From Rotaria socialis (taxonomy: Eukaryota > Rotifera > Eurotatoria > Philodinida > Philodinidae), in NCBI GenBank assembly GCA_905331475.1, contig CAJNYU010002165.1, positions 98,476-162,475 on the forward strand: a DNA stretch of 64,000 nt, given 5' to 3'. The notes below the pieces were generated by a model. The model had not been told where the DNA came from. It was given only the letters and a program-made list of their open reading frames with translations, and ran no database searches. This document shows positions 37,859 through 49,598 of this stretch, in pieces. The position numbers were made by a program, and so were the translations under genes. Each line of letters starts with the position of its first letter. Positions within the stretch are counted from its first letter, which is position 1.

Positions 37859-38871
37859 TTTTAGTCCCAAAGGGGCTGCGCTAACAAGCTTTTTCAATTC
37901 TAATCAAAGCTTCTGGTCAAAACGAGTTTTTAGACACAACAGTTTAATAAATATCAGATATCTTGTTTTTAATAGTCTCTGTTCTATTTTAATATTTTAT
38001 CACTGGAGTATCTGAAATAGAAAGAAAACAATAACTACTACAGTAGATTATAGAGATGATCGCAGAATAATTAATATGTATTGTTGACAGTTGTCCACAG
38101 TAATTCAAGTGAAAATAGTTTTGAGATATCGAAGAAAATATATGCCTGCTCTAAATTCACACTATTTAGTGATATTTCAAGTATAAAACTACTTAGGACT
38201 ACTATTTATGGTGATTATACAGATGTATTCAGGCGCATCTTATGTTAATGTCCACAATGCAGAACAGTAAACTAATATAAAAATGAATGCTTCTGTAAGA
38301 ATAGCCTAAAGTTATATTTTTCGAGTTTAAGCAGGCGTAACTTCTCAAATATATTCAATGAAAAGCAAAGCAGTTTATCGAGCTATACGCATTAATATAA
38401 AACCGATTGAAGATACAGAAGACTCATGATTTTCTATTCCAAAGTAAAATATAATCGAACGTCGTTGCCTAATAGTATTTGATAACATATATTGCAGTAG
38501 CGAAAAAGTGATCTCCTATAAGACTAGATAGTTTCTATTGAAGTTATAAAAATGTTACAGTTATACTTTCAGTATTTTGTGACTGGAGATGTTCATATTG
38601 TTAGAGTTCTAAATTGTATACAATCGTCTCTTCCTTAACAAACCTTGAAATAGATCTAATTTTTTCTGAATAAAAGATAATTCTCATTGTCAAAAAAAAA
38701 AGCGGAAAGCCTTCATTTCTGCTCTTACATTTTCCTTTTCATTCAATTTTAAAGAAAAATATATTGGCTGCTTTGTATGTTTTTTTTGTGATGTCTGCTG
38801 AATAATAATTGTTTCAAAAATTGTCTCCTAGTCAATTTTTCATACTTCGAAACTTCAGCTCTTTTACGCAA
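37859..38871. other. Intergenic, nothing recognised
   Basis: AT-rich sequence between two inverted-repeat elements. No gene or RNA seen. Confidence 0.45.
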
Positions 38872-39193
38872 CCCAGGTGAATGAATCCGACAACGGCTCT
38901 TATCGAATCCTACGGGATCCGACTCCCCGACAGAATCCGATAGGATTCCTGGACACGGACATATTGTCGGTTCCGACGGAAAAAAATCATTTTCTTATTC
39001 ACGATCAAATAAGCATTTTGAGCCATCAGAGCGCAAGGGTGAATCGTTAGAGTTGAATTCCGTTAAAATCCAACATCAGATCCGACTGAAGGCCCGCGTC
39101 CAGGAATCCCATAAGATTTCGTCGGTTTTATTGAAACACATATGGTATTCGGTATATTCACTGTCTGACCCTTGTCGGAATGATTCTCCTGGG
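38872..39193. mobile_element. 322-bp MITE with GC-richer ends
   Basis: The left end CCCAGGTGAATGAATCCGAC matches the reverse complement of the right end CCCAGGAGAATCATTCCGAC. A second inverted pair lies inside (CCGACAGAATCCGATAGGAT at ~38929 against its complement at ~39105-39123, both followed by TCCTGGAC). It is richer in GC than its surroundings and non-coding. No clear target-site duplication. Confidence 0.6.
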
Positions 39194-39616
39194 AATCTAA
39201 TTTGGTTGATCTTTTTATTGACTTTGACAGATAATTTTACTCGATTGTTATCAAGTCATAATATCTTCAAGAAATAATTTCTGTTTTAATCAACGATATA
39301 TATTATTTTATTAAATGAGTCAAATTAATATTTATTGTTACAAAACAGACTAAAATGATTGCACAATTTAGAATCAAATTAATTTTATATATTTGAAAAT
39401 GATGATGAATTTGAGCCAGTTCTAATTATAATCAACTAAAAAATAGCGATAATCTGCCGTTAATTTCTTTTATTCGAAAACAAAACGAAAAATAAAAAAA
39501 AAAGATTTAAATAAGCTTTTAAAAATTTGTTAGACAAAAGAAACCAAATAAAATGTTGAAATTCAAATCAGATGGAAAACCATCGCAATTTCAGTGAGAA
39601 ATAAAACAATGACGTT
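39194..39616. other. Spacer holding the ARL13B-like 3' UTR
   Basis: No independent gene. A minus-strand AATAAA (TTTATT at ~39468) lies about 145 bp after the stop of the gene above. Confidence 0.5.
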
Positions 39617-42600
39617 TTAATCGTCGTCATTCATATTTGGTCGAAATCGTTGAGTTGCAGCTGAGCCTACTCGAGCACTGTGAAATCCACCTTTGGTTGA
39701 ATCGAAATCATCATTTCCAATACGAGACCGTAAACCTCCTTTACCACTATAATCATCATCACGTGATGGAAAGCTATTTTTCTTCGATGACGACGTATAG
39801 TCCTCATCGGTATATTTTGAACGTGATGGTAATCTCGGTGATTGTGTTGCTAATTTAGATGATAATGATGGATAGTCATCATCGTCAAATTTCGATCGTG
39901 TATTCATCTTTGGTGATGACAATGAAGCTTTGTCATCTGGTTTTCTTGAGATTGAAGTCGATCTTGGAGGTGACGATGATCGATTATCATTTCCGTATTT
40001 TGGTCGTATCGTCGGTTTTGAAAACGAAGATGGATTATCATCATCATCATCATCATATTTCGGACGAGTTCCAAATTTCGACGACGATGATGGAAGATCA
40101 TCGTTATCATTGAATCTCAACGGCACTTTAGGTTTAGAATTAGATTTAGATTTAGATTTATAATCATCATCATCATCGTCGTCGTCGTCGTCGTCACCCT
40201 TTTTGGTAGTTGTTGCTGATTTATATGGGGGCAAAGAACGATCAATATCGCTGTTAAATCTCGAATGATTCAACGACTTCGATAATGGCGAATCATCATC
40301 ATCATCATCTTTCGATCGTTTTGTTGTCGTTGCCGGTGACAATGGTGGTTTTGCTGTTGTTCGACGATAATCATTGTCGAAATTCGAACGATCTGACGAA
40401 CTCAAATAACTTTTGCTAGTTTTCTTCTTATCATAATCATCTGAATCAAAAGCTTTTGTTATTTTTAATGAAATCTTTTACAAAGAATCTCTACCTTCTT
40501 CATCTTCTTCGTCAAATCTACCGAGTTTCTTTGTTGTTGGAGTAGTAGCAAAAGGACGATGGGTAGTTTTAGTATTATATTTATCGTGGTCATCATCATT
40601 ATCTGCACCATAAGTACTAGATGTTGGTTTCTTAGGAGTTGACAATGATTTATTTGTTGAATAAGGTGACGAAGGCTTTTTATAGGAATCACCATCATCG
40701 TCTGCTATCAAACGATTTGTTGGCTTCGATAATGTCGACACATAATTATCATTGGGAAATCTCGAACGACTCAAAGGCTTTGGTAATGGTGAATCATCAT
40801 CGTCATCATCATTATCTTTCGATCGTTTTGATGTGGTTGCCGGAGACAATGGTGGTTTTGATGTTGTTCGACGATAATCATTGTCAAAATTTGAACGATC
40901 TGACGAACTCAAATAACTTTTGCTAGTTTTCTTCTTATAATCATCATCATCTGAATCAACAGTTTTTGTTAATTTCAATGATGTTTTCTTGAAAGGATCA
41001 CTTTCTTCTTCGTCTTCTTCATCGTGTTTAAAGAGTTTCTTTGTTGGAGTACTACCAAATGGACGATTATTAGTTTTATTATTTAGTTTATCATAGTCGT
41101 CATCATCCGCACCGTAGGCACCCAATGTTGTCTTCTTTGGAGTTAACAATGGCTTATTTTTTGAATAGGATGATGAAATTTTTTTATAAGAATCATCATC
41201 ATCGTCATATCGAGTTTTTGGTGGGAATGTCGACTAAAATTTTCAAATACAATATTCAATGTTCTCAATAAAAAATTTTGTTTTTGATTTTGATTTTTAC
41301 TTTGTTTTTGTCTTTTTTACTAGAACTATCATCATCATCATCATTATCGCTGTAGTTCGGCCCTTTTGATGTTAAACCACTACTTTTAGGTTTTATATCA
41401 CGAAGAAGCGGACTAGGATATTTTTTTGTTGCATCATTTGTTATTGGTGATTTTGAATATAAGTTTGGAAATGTATCATCAGTTTTTGATGTTTTTTTTA
41501 TTGATGACCATGGATCATCATCAGGCAACGATTCATATGGTGCTCGATATGATTTTAGTTCGTTGTCATTTGACTTTTTATATGATGTATCTTTGTTAGC
41601 ATTGCTAGCTGGACCGATAACTTTTTTTTTCTTAGCCAACGTATTTGATTTTGTTGTGTTAGCTTGATTTGATGAACGATTATAGGAATAATCATCATTA
41701 TCAACAGGAGAAATAACTGGACGTGCACGTACACGTGCATTATAATTGACATCACCATCATCATCTTCGCTATGTGTATCCCGACTGGATGATTTTGGTA
41801 TATTTTTAGCGTGATTTATACTTGGTAATTTATTTGAATCATTTGTTGAACGAACATCTGTTCTGGTCTTACTAAACGGTGGAATTGTCATTCGTTTTCG
41901 TGGCGACGGAGGTTCATCTTCACTATTTGAGTCATCAGATTTTCTACTGAAAAACAAAATTGAAAACAATATGAAAAATTACTTTGTCACGTCACTATGG
42001 TTACTCATTTTTTCTTCCAATTGGTTTTGATCGATTGGAACCTTTTGCATTATTAACAACACGTGCATTCAAATCACTATAATTTGCTTCAATTGTTCGT
42101 ATTAACCATGAAAAACCTGTTCGAATTGAATCATCATCTTTATCATTATTTGGTATGGCCGTACAGAATTCCTTAACGACATAAAATAGTTTTATATAAT
42201 AATAATAAGTATCTAACTTACAATTTTATGTTTTATCTTCAATTGATCAATATCAAGTTTTTTTTTTATTTCCTTTTCATCGTCTATGGCACCTGTACGA
42301 TCTTGTTTATTTGCTAAACTGTGTAATAGAAACAAAATACAACTATTGATCAAATCTTTTTTGCAAACATTTTATTTAACTCACATAAGTATAGGTTTAT
42401 CTCGAAGTTTGTCATCGCAGAGTAAATCGTCAAGGGTTTGTTTGTTTTCTGTTATTCGTTTTTTTTCACTTGCATCCAGGACAAATATTAGACCATGTAT
42501 TTTATCGTAATAGTCAGGCCATGAGTCTTCACGAAAGCGTCTTTGACCGCTTACATCAATTATTTGTATAGGTTCATGAGATTTTTCACCACGTTTCGTT

Positions 42601-43181
42601 GATACTGGATATGGAACGGTGGATGTATTTGTGCTCACTGTCGGGAGAGCATGCTTTGTTGGTGCTGAAAGATTAAATAAATAAAAGAAAATATGAATAC
42701 CATATAATTGTCTTACAGCCTTCGATTGCTTTCACCGTTGATGTTTTGCCTAAAAACAAAATATTTTTTTAATGAAATATAAAACTTGAAAAAAAAGCTT
42801 TTTTCTTACCGGCATAATCAAGACCAAATACACCAATAGTGATATTCCTGAATGAAAAAAAAATAATTAAATTATTAAAAAAATTGATCAACATGTATTA
42901 ATATTAATGATTAGGAAATTGATCTTATTATAATTTGATTAGAATGAAATTGATTTTTGTCAATAAACAATTAGTTTATCCAGTGACGCATGAAACCGTA
43001 GTTGAATACAGACTACTATTTTTTTACTCTTCTACTGAATATTTTAACAACTACAAATTGAATGTAATTTCATCTTTTGAATTGATCATATAACACGACA
43101 TACCCCAGAGACTTACGTTTTATTTGCATTTTCTTGATTTTGCTCTGGTGATTTCGAATTTTTACATGAAGCAGCTCCCAT
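39617..43181 (-). CDS. ARL13B-like ciliary GTPase with expanded acidic tail
   Basis: Exons 43181-43117, 42847-42810, 42749-42717, 42664-42385, 42318-42222, 42171-42005, 41946-41301, 41233-40495 and 40452-39617 give 966 aa. ARL13B is a ciliary-membrane Arf-family GTPase that activates ARL3. MGAASC at the N-terminus suits myristoylation plus palmitoylation. GTPase motifs: G1 GLDYAGKT (30-37), Thr54, G3 DVSGQ (82-86) and G4 NKQD (142-145). KPILILANKQDRTGAI and the GFSWLIRTIEANYSDLNARV helix match ARL13B well. The tail (>700 aa) is Asp/Ser/Lys-rich and disordered, with a ~507-bp tandem duplication. An in-frame TAA at 40480-40478 lies between exons 8 and 9. I joined across a 42-nt GT-AG segment (40494-40453) that removes it; otherwise the protein ends there at 693 aa. 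Confidence 0.82.
40150..41165 (-). repeat. ~507-bp tandem duplication inside the ARL13B-like tail
   Basis: Two copies of about 165 codons lie head to tail. For example, ctgacgaactcaaataactt occurs at 40393 and again at 40900 (507 bp apart). The protein blocks TPKKTT.AYGADDDD, RPF.STPTKKL, SYLSSSDRSNFDNDYRRTT and KPPLSPATT each occur twice in the same order. The copy nearer the C-terminus carries the TAA codon. Confidence 0.85.
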
Positions 43182-44288
43182 ATTGTGCTTTTTCTTAGGT
43201 CACTTATTTATTTATTAAAATCAGAACGCAACGAAAAGGATTACGAGTATAACACAAAAAGTCGACTTAAAGCAAAATGAAAATATAGTATTTCTTTCTC
43301 TTTTTTTGTGTTTCTGTTTGCTTTTGTTGCATTCAAAACAGAGCCTCTAATGCATTTGCGTATCTATCAATATAACCATGAAAGGTATATGTTGCATAGT
43401 GACGACTTCAACAACTGAACATCTATCAAAAGAGGTCACTCGACAGGAACGAAAGTTGCTAATAATTTTAAAAGTTTAAATGAATTTGCTTGCTGAACTG
43501 AACTCGACTAAATTTTTCCAAAGGAATATTTTCTGTATTATTCTTAAACATTTTAAATATTAATTATTGTTTCTATTCAGAATATATTATGTATTATAAA
43601 TGGCAAAAACTCATTCATTATGAATGAAATAGAGAGAAAACCTACCATTTCTAGAAGAGAGAAACATCTACATAGTCAGCCTTCTTTTATAATCTATATT
43701 AAATTTGACCTTGGACATGTTTCATCGAACAATTTTATTGCATAAATAACAAAGTCAATTTTTCAATAATTCATTGTTTTTCTCCTATATCCAACAATTA
43801 AAATTCTTCATAGACTATTTTACTGAAACATTCAATTCAGTGTGCATTCCTTCATTAAGTATAACACAAGAATAATTTCTTGTATTTATGTTAAACATTA
43901 AAAGTACTAGCCATATGTGTATCATGCTGGTTAGATAGTTTCATGCACTGTTAGAATATTTTCCAATTAAAAAGCAAAGAAAAATGTTGATTAAGAATAA
44001 TTTGTGACAACTTATTAATCTATAATTAGATCATTTCGCTTGTAATACTATAACAATGAAACTAATAGGTATTACGATTATCCCTATAAATAAAATCCAA
44101 TGTTTTCATTGTGTCATTTACAAGGCTTTTTCTTAAATAAATGTTGCACGAAACTACGTAAATATATGTTCATTTGATTCAAATACAAATTTGTTCAAGT
44201 TTTTTTTTATGAAAGACAAAAAAAAACCAATAACATATTTATTACACCGAGTTTTCAATTCATGTATGTATGAAAGAGTAAATGTTCT
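43182..44288. other. Intergenic between ARL13B-like and MORN genes
   Basis: AT-rich. It contains the ARL13B-like 5' region and the MORN gene 3' UTR. No exon recognised. Confidence 0.5.
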
Positions 44289-44759
44289 CTATACAGAAGA
44301 CACTTTATATCGCATAGAGGATACTTGTCCGTCAGCGATACCAACAAATGGTACAGCCAATTCTGGTCCTATATATTCTGATTTGCCTATCGGTCTTGAT
44401 CCTTGCCAAATTCCAGTATATACTGCACCATCAGGCCATCTGTATGTACCTAAACCTTCGAAATAATTCGATTGAAATTCTCCATCATAATATGACCCAT
44501 CTCCATAAGTTAATCGTCCTGTTCCATGCATTTTATCTCGATTCCATGTTCCTTCATAAATAAGTTGTTGATCAGCACTTGTATGTTTACCTTGACCGTG
44601 GCGCATCATGTGTCCCTCCTCGGTGGTAATATATTCACCATCATATTGATCACCATTTGGAAATATAAATGCGTTTGAACGATGTTTAGATGAATTTGTT
44701 ACAATAAACGATGATGTAAAATGTGATGTTGGTGACTTCGATAGTGAATTATCAGTCAT
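44289..44759 (-). CDS. MORN-repeat protein, MORN2-like
   Basis: A single-exon gene of 156 aa. After a Ser/Thr-rich N-terminus of ~30 residues come four to five MORN repeats: FPNGDQYDGEY, RHGQGKHTSADQQLIYEGTW, MHGTGRLTYGDGSYYDGEF, FEGLGTYRWPDGAVYTGIW and the start of another. The middle part resembles vertebrate MORN2 (FHGLGTYTFPNGAKYTGNF). MORN repeats form a beta-hairpin rod that dimerises and, in some members, contacts phospholipid or cytoskeleton; MORN2 is linked to ciliated cells and sperm. It is longer than human MORN2 (79 aa), so orthology is not certain. An acceptor-like gatttttag lies 6 nt before the ATG, compatible with a spliced 5' leader. Confidence 0.85.
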   Translation of the reverse strand: MTDNSLSKSPTSHFTSSFIVTNSSKHRSNAFIFPNGDQYDGEYITTEEGHMMRHGQGKHTSADQQLIYEGTWNRDKMHGTGRLTYGDGSYYDGEFQSNYFEGLGTYRWPDGAVYTGIWQGSRPIGKSEYIGPELAVPFVGIADGQVSSMRYKVSSV

Positions 44760-45879
44760 TTTTTACTAAAAATCAATTCACTTTTTGTTTGTTAACTGCT
44801 TCTGTCTATAGTTGATGTATGAAGAAACTAAAGACGAGATGAAAGAATGAGATTGTCTTGGTTACTTATTTTTCTTCGTCTTCTCTTTCACTTAACAAAC
44901 ACGTTCTCGTTAAAGAAAAAAGAAGCAAAAGAACACAAATAACATTGTAATGTTTTAAAACCCTAGGGCGCTCGTTCGATGACATTAAATGCTACAACTT
45001 AACAAGTAAATTTAATAAGAGAAATTATGTGAAAACAATCGTTTCCATCAAGCTAAGAAACTAAAAAAAGCCGCACACATATTTTTGTAGAGGTTTTTTT
45101 TTGTAGGACTCAGAAAACTTTTTATATATGTATATAATGTAAAATATTTTTCTCATGTATAAAAGAAAAAACGGAAAATGCCTATAGCTTATTAGAATGA
45201 CAAAAAAGAAGCTGTCTGAGACATAGTCAATGATGAAGACTGTTAATGGCAGTTAAAAACTTTATTTCCTATTTTAATAATTCACATAGAACAAGTTATT
45301 TCTTACATATTAGTGAATTCATCAATTCTTAATTTGAGATTTTTTCTATTCAAAAAAAGAAAAAAAAAGAATATCCACAATCTGAGGATGCAATAACACT
45401 TACAAGCATCAGATTTGTAAAATGATACTCATCTTATGATAGTTTCCAATTTGGAGTTTTACATAGTTGCCTGTTAAATCTTAAAAAAATACACTTTGAC
45501 TGCTCAAGATTTCAACTAAAAGTGACTTGATCTTTCTATTTTTCTATTTCTGATGAAATATATCTTACCATTTAAATTCATATAATCAAATATTTCATCG
45601 TATAGTATTAAAAAATGAATTTTTATATGCTACAATACAATAAATTTTGTTTTTACAATAGATGTCACCCATTGATGACGTTTTTCATTTTCTATATGGT
45701 TGCCGACAACTAAAAATATGCCGTATGTTCCATCGTTATCCTAACAACGGTGGACCGTAATGGTAAATAGAGGAATAAACAATATACTTGTTTCATTATT
45801 CATTTCAAACATCCAGATCTTTCTTGTTTTTTCTTTGTATATCGACTGATTAGATTTTAGTTTAAAAAACAAATCAAAA
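44760..45879. other. Divergent intergenic region, MORN2-like and CCT3
   Basis: 1.1 kb between divergent genes; both promoters should be here. No other gene seen. An acceptor-like tagattttag ends at 45860, 19 nt before the CCT3 start. Confidence 0.5.
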
Positions 45880-48800
45880 ATGATGTTAGGCGGTGCTGGT
45901 GGTTCCCAACCCATAATGGTTTTAAGTAATTGAGTCTCTCTTAATCAACTAGGCATTTTTGTTTATTTTGTGCGTTTTTTTTAATAGATACAAATACAAA
46001 ACGAGATCAAGGCAAAAAGGCTCAATTCAGCAATATATTTGCTGCTAAAGTATTTATTTTCGATTTTTTAAAGATTTTTTGCAAATAATGTTTTTTAGAC
46101 TATTGCGGATACAATTCGCACATGTCTTGGTCCACGAGCTATGCTCAAAGTAAATAATTTTATGGCTTAAAATTAATTTTTTTTTCTTAATTTTTATACA
46201 TTTCTATAGATGGTTCTTGATCCAATGGGTGGTATTGTTTTAACGAACGATGGCAATGCTATTTTACGTGAAGTATAAAAAAATGATTTCATTTTTTAAA
46301 TTTATCTATTTTTTTAAAATTTCATTCTTAGATTCAAGTTAAACATCCAGCTGGTAAATCAATGATCGAAATCAGTCGAACACAAGATGAAGAAGTTGGT
46401 GACGGTACAACAAGTGTCATTATTTTAGGTAACGAAAAAAAAATATATTACGTAAGAAATTAAAAACAATCTTTTTGAAAAATTTAGCTGGTGAATTATT
46501 GGCTCAAACTGAACAGTATCTTCAACAAGGTTTACATGCAACTGTTGTTATACGCGCATATCGCAAAGCACTTGAAGATTGTATTGAAATCATGAAAACA
46601 AAAGCTAGCATACCAGTTGATGTTAAAAATCGTGATGAAATGCTACGCGTTGTTAAAAGTTGCATTGGTACAAAATATTTATCAAGATGGTTAGTTGATT
46701 GATGCGCAAATAAAGTCTATTCAATCGATAAATCGCTTTTGAGTTCAGACTAATTTGGCCTCAATGGGCTGTATACATAGCCTAAACAATAGATTGAGTC
46801 CATAGTTCGAATGCTATTTCGTACATAGATACTGAGGCTACTTTTAGCAGCAATACAAAGAATACTAAATTTCGCACAGAGTCAGACCTTAGTAAAACAA
46901 AATAGCTCTATGTGTATGTACCAGATCTTGTGGCTATGCTTGTTCTAAGGGAGAAGCAGGGTAAAAGTATATCCTTTTCATCTTTCATATAAATGACTGA
47001 AATTTTCATGACCACCTGTCGCGGCGATAGGCTTGAGATCAATAATCAATCTTTCTGGTATTGACCCGAAGAGCATATAGGATATTTTTTTTGAAAAAAA
47101 TATTGTAAAAGTACGAACCTTTTTAAACATATGCCCACGTCATATACAATAATACATAATAACTTTTCTAAGTCGATTTATCAGTTGAAGTACTTTTCGA
47201 AAAAAAAAATTTTTTATGTATGAAAACTAAATTATTTAGGAGTGATTTGGCTTGTCAAATATCTCTTGATGCAGTACAAACAATTATTGTTGATGAGAAT
47301 GGTCGACGAGAAATTGATATAAAACGATATGCTCGTTTTGAAAAGGTTTATTCTTTTAATAGATTTATGATAGATACTATTTGTGTTTTGTTTTGTTTTA
47401 AATCTAAAGATCCCAGGTGGTTCAGTTGAAGATTCATATTTACTCAAAGGTGCTATGCTTAATAAAGATGTTGTTCATCCAAAAATGAAACGGTATGTAT
47501 ATCGATGGATGAAATTTCGAAGAATAAAACTTTTTTGTTTTTCATCAAAATAATTTAGACGCATTGAAAATCCTCGCATTGTTTTGCTTGATTGTTCACT
47601 TGAATATAAGAAAGGTGAAAGTCAAACATCACTTGAATTTAGTGGTGAACCGGATTTTACGTATGTTTATTAACTAGTTATTGTTTTTTCTTGAAAAGAA
47701 TTTACTCTAAATATAGACGAATGTTACAATTGGAAGAGGAAAGCATCCGTACAATGTGTCAAGATGTTATTGCTGTTAAACCAGATGTTGTCGTTACTGA
47801 AAAAGGAATTTCTGGTAAATAAAAACAATCAATAGAAATGTTTTGTTTTTGCAAGAACAAATGTTCATTTAGATGTTGCTGCGCACTATTTGGCTGCTGC
47901 TGGTATATCAGCTGTACGTCGCACGAAAAAATCCGATAATAATCGTATTTCACGAGCAACTGGCGCAACCATTGTTAATGATACAGCCGACTTGAAAGAA
48001 GAAGATGTTGGCACTGGTTGTGGTCTTTTTGAAATACGTAAAATTGGTGATGAGTAAGAATAGAGAAGATCTTCTTCGTGTTAAAAATCAAAACAAAGAT
48101 TTTCGATTATGTTTCTTTTAGATATTATACATTCTTTGATCAATGCAGAAATCCAAAAGCATGTACAATCATCTTACGTGGTGCCAATAAGGATGTCTTG
48201 AATGAAATCGAACGTAATTTTCATGATGCTATGAATGTTACCCGTAATGTTATGCTTGAACCGCGTTTAACACCAGGTGGTGGTGCTGTTGAAATGGCAC
48301 TTTCAAGGTTTTATCTATCGTATCGATTGTTTCTCAATAACCTTGCTTTCGTTTTCTTCATTATAGAGCACTCGATGCAATGAGTAGCAGTGAAGGCACA
48401 AGTGGTACAGTCAACGATGAATTCTTTAAAGGCGTTGAAAAATATCCGTACAAAGCTGTTAGTCGTGCATTGGAAATAATTCCTCGAACATTGATACAAA
48501 ATTGTGGTGGTAATGTTGTGAAACAATTAACAACACTTCGTGCTAAACATCATCAACAGCCCGATCAATTTGCATGGGGTATTGATGGTGAAGCAGGCCA
48601 AATAGTTGATATGAATACATTTGGTATTTGGGAGCCAATTGCTGTTAAAATGCAAACAATCAAAACAGCTATTGAAGTAAAATTCTTAAAAAAAACTTTT
48701 TCTTATTTTTTCTGTAACTAATAAATCGAATTTATGTTTAGACTGCCATTTTATTACTTCGTATTGATGATATTGTATCAGGTACGAAGAAAGCAAGTAC

Positions 48801-48888
48801 ATTAACTGAATCAACTGGACAAGGTGATGGCAAGAAGAAAAAAGATGACGATGAAAATAAGCCAAGCGATGAATCAAATAAAGATTAA
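45880..48888 (+). CDS. T-complex protein 1 subunit gamma (CCT3)
   Basis: Fourteen exons: 45880-45925, 45988-46049, 46099-46149, 46210-46272, 46332-46428, 46488-46689, 47240-47345, 47410-47492, 47559-47660, 47717-47814, 47873-48053, 48122-48307, 48367-48676 and 48742-48888. They encode 577 aa (human 545). CCT3 is one of eight subunits of the cytosolic TRiC/CCT chaperonin that folds actin and tubulin. Group II hallmarks are present: LDPMGGIVLTNDGNAILRE, the ATP-site GDGTTS (97-102), KPDVVVTEKGISD, TPGGGAVEMALSR, ALEIIPRTLIQNCGGNVVKQ and TAILLLRIDDIVSG. The gamma identity follows from NTKRDQGKKAQ, RREIDIKRYARFEKIPGG and the KKGESQT block. About 11 extra residues follow ALDAM (SSSEGTSGTVND), and the tail is charged. 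Intron 6 (550 bp) is the only long intron. AATAAA lies at 49131. Confidence 0.96.
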
Positions 48889-49300
48889 CAACTACATGCG
48901 ACTAGATGAAAAGACTTCTGCTTTTTCTCCTCCGTAGGCAATGGCGTGTTTGTGTGTGGTTGGTTTTTTCTACTTATTACTTAATCTTGTTGTCGTTTGT
49001 TATTACTATTGTTATTGTTGATGACACTCGTTTTTTAAAAACATTCACCCATATACACCAGACAAAATGGCTTCTGACAAGAAAAAAAGAAAAGAGAAAT
49101 GAAAAATGAATATCGATCAAATTTTACACAAATAAAAAGAAATGAAGTTTCAAAGAGAATATAACTATCTGCTTTTTGTTGCAATCAATAACAAATTCAT
49201 TTAATACAATAATGATAGATAAACAGTTACAACGCTTCAGTTAGAATGTTGTTCATTTAGTTCGACAAAAAATAAAGTATTAGTTATAAAGAAATATTTT
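48889..49300. other. Convergent spacer, CCT3 and DUF3253 3' ends
   Basis: 412 bp receiving both 3' UTRs; CCT3 polyadenylation signal AATAAA at 49131. No gene seen. Confidence 0.6.
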
Positions 49301-49561
49301 TTAATTCGAAGCTATTTGTAATCGAATAAATCCTTTTACTGTTCGAATATTAACCAGTTCGCGACGTTGTTTGCATACTAATTGACCTTTATCAATAAGT
49401 TCGGTAGCGACCGGTCGAATAGGTTCCATTAATAAACGTCGGTCATCGTCTATGACGGCTAATTGTCGAGCTCTTTCCGATGGACAGAATGTTTTTTGCA
49501 AGCCTCGTTTTTCTGCCATGAACATAATTATTGCATTCAAACGATTACTAGTATCAACCAT
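49301..49561 (-). CDS. DUF3253-like small protein, putative bacterial origin
   Basis: A single exon of 86 aa. It reads like the DUF3253 (PF11625) family, small winged-helix-like proteins of unknown function known mainly from bacteria: IIMFMAEKRG, then TFCPSERARQL, RLLMEPIRPVATELIDKG and a C-terminal GFIRLQIA. These match the usual pattern of a Cys-Pro-Ser-Glu motif, Leu-Met...Arg.Val.Ala..L...G and a terminal G.IRL. I know of no vertebrate counterpart. It lies only 37 bp behind the stop of MPPE1 on the same strand, and the acceptor-like ctactacag touches its ATG. That fits an operon resolved by spliced-leader trans-splicing, or an alternative terminal exon. The family call is from memory of the motif. 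Confidence 0.65.
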   Translation of the reverse strand: MVDTSNRLNAIIMFMAEKRGLQKTFCPSERARQLAVIDDDRRLLMEPIRPVATELIDKGQLVCKQRRELVNIRTVKGFIRLQIASN

Positions 49562-49598
49562 CTGTAGTAAATGAGAATCGATTTCATTTTTTATTTAA
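49562..49598 (-). promoter_or_regulatory. Intercistronic spacer with 3' splice acceptor
   Basis: A 37-bp AT-rich gap between the MPPE1 stop and the DUF3253 ATG, read on minus as a T-rich stretch ending tttactacag exactly at the ATG. Too short for a usual promoter; it looks like a trans-splice acceptor. Confidence 0.5.

Noticed and set aside
39637..40163. Long plus-strand frames opposite the ARL13B-like tail
   Set aside because: They are complements of Asp/Ser repeat codons (His/Met/Ile-rich products) and not genes.
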